Of a DNA stretch of 64,000 nt, positions 1 to 9,603 are shown in pieces. This DNA comes from Omphiscola glabra. Its lineage: Eukaryota > Mollusca > Gastropoda > Lymnaeidae. Every line of letters begins with the position of its first letter. Within the stretch, counting starts at the first letter, position 1. The notes under the pieces are model-generated. The model saw only the letters and a program-made list of their open reading frames with translations, ran no database searches and had not been told where the DNA came from. The stretch is taken from assembly GCA_964017045.1 (NCBI GenBank), contig OZ024807.1:10423893-10487892 (forward strand), read 5' to 3'. The position numbers and the translations under genes were made by a program.

Positions 1-1325
1 TCACTCTCTACTAGACCCATCACTCTCTACTAGACCCATCACTCCCTACTAGACCAATCACTCCCCACTAGACCCATCACTCCCTAATAGACCCATCACT
101 CGCTACTAGACCCATCACTCTCTACTAGACCCATCACTCCCTACTAGACCAATCACTCCCCACTAGACCCATCACTCCCTAATAGACCCATCACTCGCTA
201 CTAGACCCATCACTCCCTACTAGACCAATCACTCCCTACTAGACTAATCACTCCCTACTAGACCAATCACTCCCTACTAGACCCATCACTTGCTACTAGA
301 CCCATCACTCAATACTAGGCCCATCACTCCCTACTAGACCAATTTCTCCCTACTAGACACATCACTCACTAATAGACCCATCACTCGCTACTAGACCCAT
401 CACTCGCTACTAGACCCATCACTCCCTACTAGACCAATCACTCGCTACTAGACCCATCACTCGCTACTAGACCCATCACTCCCCACTAGACCCATCACTC
501 CCCACTAGACCCATCACTCCCCACTAGACCCATCACTCTATACTAGACCAATCACTCCCTACTAGACCCATCACTCTATACTAGACCCATCACTCGCTAC
601 TAGACCCATCACTCCCCACTAGACCCATCACTACCTACAGGACATATCACTTCCTCCTAGACCCATCACTCCCCACTAGACCCATCACTCAACACTAGAC
701 CTATCATTCCCGACTAGACCCATCACTCCCTACAGGACCTATCACCTCCTCCTAGACCCATCACTCTCTACTAGACTCATCACTCCCATATGGACCCATC
801 ACTCCCCACTAGACCCATCACTCTCTTCTAGACTCATCATTTCATCCTGGACCCATCACTCCCACATGGACCCATCACTCCCACATTGTCATGGGCCCAT
901 CACTCCCACATGGACCCATCACTCCCACATGGACCCATCCCTCTCTTCTAGACTCATCATTTCATCCTGGACCCATCACTCCCACATGGACCCATCACTC
1001 CCATATTGTCATGGGCCCATCACTCCCACATGGACCCATCACTCCCACATGGACCCATCACTCCCACATGGACCCATCACTCCCACATGGACCCATCACT
1101 CCCACATGGACCCATCACTCCCACATGGATCCATCACTCCCACATGGACCCATCACTCCCACATGGACCCATCACTCCCACATTGTCATGGGCCCATCAC
1201 TCCCACATGTACCCATCATTCCCACATGCACCCATCACTCCCACATGGACCCATCACTCCCACATGGACCCATCATTCCCACATGGACCCATCACTCCCA
1301 CATGGACCCATCATTCCCACTGTGT
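1..1325. repeat. 19-bp satellite array, two subfamilies
   Basis: Contiguous 19-bp units built on CTAGACCCATCACTCC run from the window edge to about 1325, so the array probably continues to the left. Up to about 780 the units carry CTAG. From about 840 they mostly carry CACATGGACCC instead, so there are two subfamilies with a fairly sharp switch. A block with TTCATCCTGG and TGTCATGGGCCCAT occurs twice exactly 120 bp apart (841/961 and 887/1007). Three overlapping open frames over 866-1376 exist only because the second subfamily lacks the TAG; I do not regard them as genes. Confidence 0.95.
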
Positions 1326-1464
1326 CGACCCCATAATCAACATGAGCATGTTAATGTTCTCAAACTCTTAAACTAACATTTTATTTCCGTGAACAAGGGT
1401 ATGGGGTGGGGGTGAGGGTTTAGTAGACTAAGTGCTATTGAGGGCGGAAATTGTTAGCAACTCA

Positions 1465-1609
1465 GATGGAGGAGAGAGAGGTTGAGAGAGACATATACAG
1501 AAAGAAATAGAGATGCTAGAGAGATAGAGAGAGTGAGGAAGTGACATGCAGTGTCATAATGAAGATAGATGGACACGCAAGGAGTCCGAAAAGACTCTGA
1601 CATTGAAAT

Positions 1610-1644
<35 letters not shown>

Positions 1645-1890
1645 GAGAAACATACACATAGAGAGTGTGGACAGAGAGAGATAAACAGAGAGTGAGAGAG
1701 AAAGTTAGAGAAAGTGAGAGAGGAGAGAATACCGAGAAACATGCACATAGAGAGTGTGGACAGAGAGAGATAAACAGAGAGTGAGAGAGGAGAGAGAAAG
1801 TTAGAGAAAGTGAGAATACAGAGAGTGTCGAAAGAGAGAAAGACAAACGGAGCGGGTCAGAGCGGAGAGAGAGAGAAAGAGAGAGAACGC
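1465..1890. repeat. GA-rich low-complexity tract with internal duplication
   Basis: This is an almost pure purine (GAGA) tract. A module containing ACACATAGAGAGTGTGGACAG occurs twice about 90 bp apart (near 1650 and 1743), so part of it is a tandem duplication. A minus-strand frame through it encodes only Ser/Leu/Phe-rich low-complexity sequence and is not a credible gene. Confidence 0.9.
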
Positions 1891-2246
1891 TAGGAGGAGA
1901 CAAAACGCTAGAGAGATTATTTACCCCCTCTATATCCGAAATTCTGTCAGAACATGCTGTCTGCGTCCAACGTTTGAATGGAAAACTGGCAGAACGGAAA
2001 CTTTCCTCCAATGAGAAAGTCATTATGCATCATTATTCAAATATATTCAGAGTCATATCTGCATTCGTGAGGGTAAAAAAAAATCTCTCCATGCAGGGAC
2101 AGACACTCACCCTCGCAGACATGTCCTCGGCCGACACGCGTCCAAGAGACGCCAACTCTCGTCTTGAATTGACACAAATATTTATTTCACTACATTATTC
2201 CTGATTAATGTCCCTTTCCTTAGAGTTCACACTGGTGTGCCATGCG
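1891..2246. other. Unique sequence, no feature recognised
   Basis: Non-repetitive DNA between the GA tract and the 16-bp array. It has one short open frame (1974-2204, 76 codons, plus strand) with no recognisable domain. I see no gene, promoter or transposon end here. Confidence 0.5.
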
Positions 2247-2726
2247 GATTTCAGACCAGGAATCTATTCAGACCAGGAATCTATTCAGACCAGTAAGATT
2301 TCAGACCAGTTAGATTTCAGATCAGTTAGATTTCAGACCGGTAAGATTTCAGATCGGTAAGATTTCAGACCGGTTAGATTTCAGACCAGTAACATTTCAG
2401 ACCAGTTAGAATTCAGACCAGTAAGATTCCAGACCTGTAAGATTTCAGACCAGTAAGATTTCAGACAAGTAAGATTTCAGACCGGTAAGATTTCAGACCG
2501 GTTAGATTTCAGACCAGTGAGATTTCAGATCAGTTAGATTTCAGACCAGTAAGATTGCAGACAGACCAGTTAGATTTCAGACCAGTAGGATTTCAGATCG
2601 GTAAGATTTGAGACCAGTTAGATTTTAGATAAGTAAGATTTCAGATAGACCAGTTAGATTTCAGACCAGTAAGATTTCAGACCAGTAAGAGTTCAGATTA
2701 GTTAAATTTCAGACCAATAAGATCAG
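2245..2726. repeat. 16-bp minisatellite
   Basis: About 28 degenerate copies of a 16-bp unit close to GATTTCAGACCAGTAA. The commonest variants are accagt, accggt and atcggt. Some units carry a short GACA insertion that shifts the phase, and no higher-order order is obvious. Confidence 0.93.
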
Positions 2727-2834
2727 CGACATGGCCAAAAAACCCAAGTTAGTCTCTCCTCCCCACCACAATGCCGCCTCTGTTCAACGGTCCAAATTCG
2801 TCTACACCAAAACTAGAAATGTGGACGTCATCAA

Positions 2835-3020
2835 CAGGGCCGGCCTTAGGCCATTGCAACCTATGCGGCCGCAATGGGCCCAGCACTTTCATAGGCCTCG
2901 GCCCGAATTTATTTTCTAATACAAAATCTTAATTTTCACTTATTATCCTTATTACCACCCAGAAAGGGCCCCGGGCAATCCGTTTCGCATAGGGCCCCGC
3001 AATTGTTAGGGTCGGCCCTG
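2835..3020 (+). mobile_element. hAT-type MITE, CAGGGCCGGCC family, copy 1
   Basis: A 186-bp non-autonomous DNA transposon. It begins CAGGGCCGGCCTTAGG and ends GGTCGGCCCTG, so the termini are inverted. It is flanked by a perfect 8-bp direct repeat GTCATCAA at 2827-2834 and 3021-3028. An 8-bp duplication with CAGG-type ends is the hallmark of the hAT superfamily. The interior is AT-rich between GC-rich ends and has no coding capacity. Related copies lie at 5168-5354 and 34230-34356. Confidence 0.93.
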
Positions 3021-3575
3021 GTCATCAATATTGTTCAAGTCAACATATTTTCTCCTAGAAGAGTTTTTTTTTTTTAACGCGTACAAAGCGTAGCATACCG
3101 ATACAGTTGTACGGAGGCTTATCAATAGAGGGGCCTCAGGTTCGTATTTTAAACTAAAATGGCATTTTATTGCCATTATTTTTCATCTATTTTCTATCGT
3201 GGTGGTAGAGAGTGGTCATTTCATTTTCATTCAATCTGGACCCCCCCCCCCCCCCCCCAAATCCGTACCCCCTTCTGCATCACTGACGACAGTTAAAAAA
3301 AAATCTTCAATACTCCTCTCGTCATGGCCTTTGTCAGTCTGGCAATCGTGTGCCGATACATGCCAACAACTTTAAGGTCAAGGTTCACACGTTCACAAAA
3401 GGGAAAGACTCGCCATGAAACAGGACCAGACTTACGGTTCCTAACAATGACACGTGATCAAGACAAAAAGACCTGGATATAAACCTGGGACCTTGATTTG
3501 CGTCACGTGACTTTGATTGGTTTCATCACGCGAATGTCCGCTTCAAATGTCTTCGGGCTGTTGGTTGCGTCGGGC
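3021..3575. other. Unique sequence with an 18-base poly-C run
   Basis: Non-repetitive AT-rich DNA. It holds an uninterrupted run of 18 C residues (3241-3258) and a short T run near 3065. No gene or transposon end was recognised. Confidence 0.5.
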
Positions 3576-3577
3576 GG

Positions 3578-4045
3578 TCTTACATTGGTGTGATCCCTCT
3601 ACGTCTGGTGGTCTTACACCGTTATGCCTGCTCTACGTCTGGTGGTGTCACACCATTGTTTCTGCTTTACAAGGGTGGTCTTACACCGTGTTACCTGCTC
3701 TACGTCTGGTCGTCGCACACCGTTGTTTCAGATGTACAGTTTGTGGTCTTACCGGGTTATACATGGTGTACGTCTATTGGTCTTAAACCATAGTTTCTTA
3801 CACGGTTATAAATGTTGTACGTCTATTGGTCTTACACCATAGTTTCGGATGTGCAGATGGTCTTACACGGTTATACATGCTCTACTTATGGTGATCTTAC
3901 TTACACCATTGTTTCAGATTTAAAAACGGTGGCCTTACACAGTTACACCTGCTCTACGTCTTGTAATCTTACACCATTGTTTCAGATTTAAAAACGGTGG
4001 CCTTACACTGTTATACATGCTCTACGTCTGGTAATCTTACGTTAC
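3578..4045. repeat. Degenerate ~34-bp minisatellite
   Basis: Divergent units share CTACGTCTGGTGGTCTTACACC followed by a GTTATACCTG or ATTGTTTCAG half. Unit length varies around 34 bp, with some double-length units. The copies are much more diverged than in the other arrays, which suggests an old array. Confidence 0.8.
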
Positions 4046-4587
4046 CTGGCAATAGTGAGTACAGCCCTCGGAGATTTTAAAAATTATTATCATTAGAAAG
4101 CTGCGTGTGAAGCCTCTCTCAAACATAAACATTCATGACACGTATGGAGAAAAAGAGTGGAAGATAGTTTTTTTTTCCATCTATCGCAAAAGCGGATCTG
4201 GCGATACCCCAAAATATAATCATAAAACACAAAGTGTTCCCCGTTTGAGGACCATTTCGGTTTGAGGGAATCATTTCGATAGACATCTGTGTGTGCATTT
4301 GAAGCCAAGAAGACACAGCCCATCAAAGTGTCGGCTTATTTTATTATAGCGTTCGTCCTTAGCACGCGAAGATGACCATAGCAGTCTTCTGACCATGGCT
4401 GAAACATTGAGTTGTATTGTGTTTAAAGTGAGTTTGCTTATAGGTTCCAGTGGCAAGACTTGGTCAAGACAAGACGACTGGAAATAGACCAGGGTGCAGT
4501 TGATGACCAGCAGTTTTTGTTTCACTGTGCTCCTTATGCGTTCTACTTCGCAAGAGTTGTCTGAATGTTCATCGCGTCGAGGGCATA
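4046..4587. other. Unique sequence, no gene recognised
   Basis: Complex AT-rich DNA. Short minus-strand open frames of 65-84 codons (4093-4525) overlap in different frames, and none shows a known motif. The 3' tail of the neighbouring minus-strand SINE may extend into the right end of this stretch. Confidence 0.4.
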
Positions 4588-4776
4588 CCGCCTAGGGGAC
4601 TCCATCTCCGGGTTTGTTTTCAGAGTTTGCCTTCTCTGAGGTAAGTTGCCATACAAAAGGCTAGCGAGTCCCATCCACCCGGGGGTGCTGAAGGTGTTTT
4701 TTATTAAGCGGGGGGATTGAACTCGAGCTCACTAGCTTCGGATTGATTCAGTGTAGACCATTCGACCACCCATCAG
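4588..4776 (-). mobile_element. tRNA-headed SINE, minus strand
   Basis: Read on the minus strand, it opens with GATGGGTGGTCGAATGGTCT, an A-box-like sequence. A B-box-like GAGTTCAATCC follows about 45 bp later, and then a body containing GGTGGATGGGACTCG and GGCAAACTCTGAA. The same order of modules occurs at 28503-28733 and, as a headless copy, near 60655-60826. This points to a SINE derived from a class II (Leu/Ser-like) tRNA. The boundaries are approximate and no clear target duplication was found. Confidence 0.75.
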
Positions 4777-5167
4777 TCTTTCCTTCAGGTGCAGAGGCCG
4801 CGACAGGCCGCGGTGTGAAGCCCTTTCCATGTTTGCGCAATTTTTTAATCTCACAACTAAACCCCGATGTCGCCTCTACTCAGAGCTGTACCCCGAGTGT
4901 GGTAACCGTTTTGGAACCGCTCATCTTCAGCTCGCCAGAGGTGAAGGTATTGTCTCGTTATGGCCGCGACACGCGATGTTTCTCGCGTTGACCTAATCGT
5001 CTTGCGTCACGCGAACCCTCCATACAGAGTTGACCCCGGGTCCGTCCGTTGTACGAGAGAGCTGACGGATTCTTGACCTCATTTAAAAAAAAAAAAACAC
5101 TTCTATTTTCGTCATATCATGTGTTATAGATAATATGGATTGATGGAGTGAGAGGGGTGGGGGTCGT
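4777..5167. other. Unique sequence, no gene recognised
   Basis: Mixed-composition DNA with a 12-base A run near 5085. The open frame at 4743-4991 starts inside the SINE and shows no domain. Nothing else was recognised. Confidence 0.4.
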
Positions 5168-5354
5168 CAGGGCCGGCCTTAGGCCACTGCAACCTATGCG
5201 GCCGCAGTGGGCCCCGCACTTTCATAGGCCTCGCCCCGAATTTATTTTCTAATACAAAATCTTAATTTTCACTTATTATCCTTATCCTCTACCCATAATG
5301 GGCCCCGCGCAATCCGTTTCGCATAGGGCCCCGCAATTGTTAGGGTCGGCCCTG
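5168..5354 (+). mobile_element. hAT-type MITE, CAGGGCCGGCC family, copy 2
   Basis: A 187-bp copy nearly identical in length and sequence to the one at 2835-3020. It has the same inverted ends and a perfect 8-bp target duplication GGGGTCGT at 5160-5167 and 5355-5362. The close similarity of the copies and the intact duplications suggest fairly recent insertion. It is non-autonomous, and no transposase lies in the window. Confidence 0.93.
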
Positions 5355-5448
5355 GGGGTCGTAATCCCCCTTTGTCCACTTTTCACTATCTCACTACTGA
5401 GGCCATGATGGATCCAAATGTCATTGTCTTTAAATCATCATGTTAAAG

Positions 5449-5645
5449 CAGTGGTTCTCAACCTTCCTATGGCTGCGACTCTTTAATACAGTTCATCGTG
5501 TTGTGGCGACCCCCAGTCACAAAATTATTTTCGGTAATACTTCATAATTATAGAGCATATGTGTTTTCAGATGATCTTAGGCAACCCCTGAAAAAGGGTC
5601 GTGCGACCCCCAAAGGGGTAGCGACCCACATGTTGAGAACCGCTG
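5449..5645 (+). mobile_element. SPIN-like hAT MITE, copy A
   Basis: This 197-bp element begins CAGTGGTTCTCAACCTTCC and ends GTTGAGAACCGCTG, so the termini are inverted. Its interior carries AATACAGTTC, GACCCCCAGTC, AAATTATTTTCG and CCCCCAAAGGGGT. These are the arrangement and terminal sequences of the SPIN hAT family. The flanks TGTTAAAG and CGTTAAAG match at 7 of 8 positions, which fits an 8-bp hAT target duplication. Three more copies lie at 6077, 52131 and 56201. Family assignment is from memory and was not checked against a library. Confidence 0.88.
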
Positions 5646-6076
5646 CGTTAAAGAAATGATACTAATATAATAATATAGTCAGTTCATTAAATGGTCCTAA
5701 TGTGAGCTCCTCTGAAACAATATTAAATAATCATTTAACTGTCTTTAAAGCTATGGGAAATCTCCGTTCGATTCATTGCTAAATTTGAACGAAAGCATTT
5801 GTAGAGGTTCTTACAATTCCCATTTTCCTGGCTGCAATGATCCCTTAGAGGTGTCTACGCGTATGCTTGTGTGAAAACAGTGGGAGATCCCAGATTACAA
5901 CGTATACCAATGGTGAGGAATATAAAAAAGATATATATATATATATATTTATACATTCAGGTAAATTTAAGAGAAATTCTGTTTTAAGAAATTAAAAAAA
6001 ATATAGGGATCCTCAGAGAAAACACATTTTTTTATTTAGAACCCTTGTGCACAATATATTAAACATCCTTTTAAAG
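5646..6076. other. Unique AT-rich sequence with a TA microsatellite
   Basis: AT-rich DNA containing a short (TA)n tract at about 5931-5948. It separates two SPIN-like copies that lie only 431 bp apart in the same orientation. No gene recognised. Confidence 0.5.
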
Positions 6077-6269
6077 CAGTGGCTCTCAAACTTCCTAATA
6101 CCACAACCCTTTAATTCAGTTCACCATGTTGTGGCGACCCCAACCATAACATTATTTTCGTTGCTCTTCATAACTGTAGAGTATGTGTGTCTTCCGATGG
6201 TATTAGGCGACCCCTTTGGGGATCATTCGACCCCCAAAGGGGTTGCTACCCACAGGTTGAGAACCGCTG
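6077..6269 (+). mobile_element. SPIN-like hAT MITE, copy B
   Basis: A 193-bp copy with ends CAGTGGCTCTCAAACTTCC and GTTGAGAACCGCTG. It is more diverged than copies C and D. The flanks TTTTAAAG and TTTTAGAG match at 7 of 8 positions. A short plus-strand frame (6047-6424) crosses it but only reads through transposon and minisatellite sequence. Confidence 0.87.
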
Positions 6270-6345
6270 TTTTAGAGCAACTAACTTATTTGTTACTACA
6301 ATTGTACAGTCTCTTGTTACCACACGGCACAGTAATACAAAACAA

Positions 6346-6615
6346 ACCAGTTAATGGCACCCTAGCCATTTTAATACTGTTAATGGCAACACTGCCCACC
6401 TTGATACAGTTAATAACATCCTAACCACCTTGATACAGTTAATGGCACCCTAACCACCTTAATAAAGTTAATGACAACCTAACCACCTTAATACATTTAA
6501 TGGCACCATACCCAACTTAATAATACAGTTACTTGCACCCTTGCCATCTTAATACAGTTAATGGCGCCCTAGCCACCTTAATACTGTTAATGTCGCCTAA
6601 TCACCTTAATAATAT
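6346..6615. repeat. 29-bp minisatellite
   Basis: About nine units of roughly 29 bp, close to TTAATGGCACCCTAACCACC followed by TTAATACAG. Some units lack or gain a few bases. Confidence 0.88.
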
Positions 6616-7086
6616 AAGGAAATTAAGTAGTAGCCCGAAAAAATAAAGCATCTTAGCTCACTACATTGAATTATGATACTCATTCTCATACGTTCACTGT
6701 TACCTTACAAGAGTACCATTAGTTTAAAGGTGAGGAAGACAGCGTACAAGTCTCAGAAAAAGACAAGATGCGTGATGGCTAGAGAATTGATGAGGAGGGA
6801 TCGAGGGTTTTATTGTATGGGACAATATGGTTAGAGTAGTTAAAGTCAAGGTTGTGGCTCACCAAGTTAAGGATCGTTCATATTATTTCATGTCCTGGTA
6901 TAAAAAAAAAATCAGACTAATTAGGTCATACGTCGCAGAGCAGGAAATGGATTCCACAGTTCATTACAAGGAGGTCACTTCCGGTTTAGCCAGTATTCAA
7001 AATTTTGTAATGGATTTTTTTTTCAAGTATCGGAGATAGTGAATGGTACTTAATGAAATTTTAAAAAAATATATAGTGGATAGATG
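6616..7086. other. Unique sequence, no gene recognised
   Basis: AT-rich complex sequence. A 70-codon frame at 6827-7039 has no recognisable domain. Confidence 0.4.
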
Positions 7087-7630
7087 AAAATTGTGGCTTA
7101 GTGAAACATGGTGGCTTGGTGAAACATGGTGGCTATAGATGAAATGCGGGGGCTTGTGCTACATGGTCGCTTGGTGCAACATGGTCGTTTGGTGCAACAT
7201 GGTCTCTTGGTGAAACATAGTTACTATAAATGAAATTTGGTGGCTTGGTAACATGGTCACTTTGTGAACCATGGTGGCTTGGTGAAAAATGGTCGCTTGG
7301 TGCAAAATGTTCGCTTGGTGAAACATGGTCGCTTGGTGAAACATTGTGGCTTTAGATGAAATTTGGTGGCTTGGTGAACATGGTCGCTTGTTGAAACATG
7401 GTCGCTTGATGCAACATGGTCCCTTGGAGAAACATGGTGGCTATAGATGAAATTTGGTGACTTTGTGAAAGACGGTGGCTGTAGAAACATGGTGGCTGGA
7501 TGAAACATGGTTGCTTGGTGAAACATGGTTGCTTGGCGAAACATGGTCGCTTGGTGAAACATGTTGGCTAGATGAAACATGGTCACGCGTTGATGAAACA
7601 ATGCGGCTTGGTGAAATATTTTGGCCAAGT
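7087..7630. repeat. 18-bp minisatellite with interspersed variant units
   Basis: Units close to TTGGTGAAACATGGTCGC (18 bp) alternate irregularly with a TATAGATGAAATTTGGTGGC variant. Because 18 is a multiple of 3, two minus-strand frames (7159-7344 and 7257-7628) stay open and encode repeating FHQATM-type peptides. I treat these as artefacts of the array. Confidence 0.9.
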
Positions 7631-8538
7631 TAAAGATGGTGGAAATTTGAAATGGTGGTCGATTGGTGGACCGGGGTGTTTTCGTGAAACCCAGTATTAG
7701 TATTTAGTCCAAACATGGTGAGAGTCCCTGCAGGTAGTCAGTATCCGTTATGCCCGGATGAAAGCGGGCAAACAAAAATATCAGTTAAAAAAATCTCTTG
7801 CCATTGATGCATTGCCAAACTGTGCCCAGCCCGTGACAAACTAATTAATAGATGTAAAACCTAAGATGACAGAGTAATCTCACACAATATGAAATAATTA
7901 CCTGGCCACTGGGTGGCGTGTCTGTGCGAAGGGCTGGCTTGCGGGAACGGTGTGTGTGGGGGGGGGGGGGGTGCGTTGACGTCGAAAGATGTAGAAAAAA
8001 GGTTAATACGAGTGCGCTTATTTGGTTAAGTATGGTAATTCATTATCATGGTGCGGATTCTTTGTGGGGATGAAAGGATAAAAATCAGCACAACGTGAAA
8101 ACATATGTGTCTCAATCATATTTTAGACTCAACACAAAAAAACAAAAACGTGATCTCTTCTGTTCATCTGAAATGACACTACTTCTATATATATATATAA
8201 GAAACATATTATATAACATTAACAATGAGACATTTCAAAGCAATGGCGTGTCTTCTGTTGCCTTTATTGGACCGGCCTCCAAAAATCTCTTATCTATATT
8301 TTGCCACTGGCTCATCCTGGTTCCTCTTCAAAACCGACCCTCCCCCACTCCCACAAAAAGACAACAACAACACAACTTCTACATGTTTTATAAATAGTCA
8401 TGGAGGGGGGGGGGGCCTGTCACGCAGTGAGCTTCATGCGTGACCTCTGAACCAAGGTGAAAAAAAAAGAGGCTGATTTTTTGTTCTTCTTTATTGGGAT
8501 GCGACTATTATTCTGTGTTGTTACTGTTCGTGTTCCAC
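7631..8538. other. Unique sequence, no gene recognised
   Basis: Mixed-composition DNA with short G runs (7959-7970, 8405-8414) and a short TA tract near 8193. The short frames at 8095-8443 are AT-driven and show no domain. Confidence 0.4.
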
Positions 8539-9030
8539 TGTCACACTGCGTACAACGGCATCTCTATTCCGTCACCCTGCGAGCCTCATGCGTACAACGA
8601 CATCTCTATTCCGTCACACTGCGAGCCTCATGCGTACAACGGCATCTCTATTCCGCCACACTGCGAGCCTCATGCGTACAACGGCATCTCTATTCCGTCA
8701 CCCTGCGAGCCTCATGCGTACAACGGCATCTCTATTCCGTCACCCTGCGAGCCTCATGCGTACAACGGCATCTCTATTCCGCCACACTGCGAGCCTCATG
8801 CGTACAACGGCATCTCTATTCCGTCACCCTGCGAGCCTCATGCGTACAACGGCATCTCTATTCCGCCACACTGCAAGCCTCATGCGTACAACGGCATCTC
8901 TATTCCGTCACCCTGCGAGCCTCATGCGTACAACGGCATCTCTATTCCGTCACGCTGTGAACCTCATGCGTACAACGGCATCTCTATTCCGCCACACTGC
9001 GAGCCTCATGCGTACAACCGCATCTCTGTT
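8539..9030. repeat. 42-bp minisatellite
   Basis: About 11.5 copies of a 42-bp unit that begins TACAACGGCATCTCTATTCC and ends CGAGCCTCATGCG. Units differ mainly at one variable block (GTCACCCTG, CCACACTG or GTCACACTG). These variants are mixed along the array, not in a strict order. Since 42 is 14 codons, three plus-strand frames of 157-195 codons are open together, which argues against any being a real protein. Confidence 0.96.
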
Positions 9031-9510
9031 CTGGGATCCGGCAACCACCTGTTCCTATTAGTGGGTTATTTCTTGACATAAACGGTTGACGAAGGCACTT
9101 GCTCTCTCCCTACGACAGACGGCGGCAGATTTCGTTGCATATCATAGACAATGAGAAGTTTACTCTTTACATTTTTGTTACACTTTGTACCCACCGAGTA
9201 TTTTCTCAAAATAATTTATTGTTTTAAATATGCACACAATTTAATGAAATAATTAATGACATGAGGGTTCAGATTTCTGTCCGGGTCAATGGGACATCCC
9301 CACCACCCAAACCCAGTTTTTGTCCCGGTCCATTCTTCAAATAAGTCTGCCTATGATGTCTCTTGGCCTAAGTTTAGAAATGGAGAAAAAAAAATTAAAC
9401 ATCAGTTTTTAGTGTCAGCCATTTGTCTGGTGTTTAGTAGAATGCAATTTCTGTCTTCGTTAATTGCATTTTTTTGTAGTTTTTTTGTCTGGCTCTGTTG
9501 TCTGTCGGCA
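9031..9510. other. Unique AT-rich sequence
   Basis: Non-repetitive DNA. A frame starting at 9289 runs into the 25-bp array and shows no domain. Nothing else recognised. Confidence 0.4.
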
Positions 9511-9603
9511 AAAGATGTTGTATCGGCGTTACTGCCAAGATGTTGTATCGGCGTTACTGCCAAGATGTTGTATCGGCGTTACTGCCAAAATGTTGTATCG
9601 GTC
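9511..9603. repeat. 25-bp tandem repeat, ~3.6 copies
   Basis: Short array of a 25-bp unit, AAGATGTTGTATCGGCGTTA followed by CTGCC. The full copies are almost identical, so the expansion is recent. Confidence 0.9.

Noticed and set aside
1..1325. CRISPR-like array
   Set aside because: Units are contiguous 19-mers without unique spacers, and the sequence context is animal nuclear DNA. The same holds for every other array here.
8457..9081. Three overlapping plus-strand frames of 157-195 codons
   Set aside because: All are open because the 42-bp unit lacks stops in each frame; no non-repeat domain.
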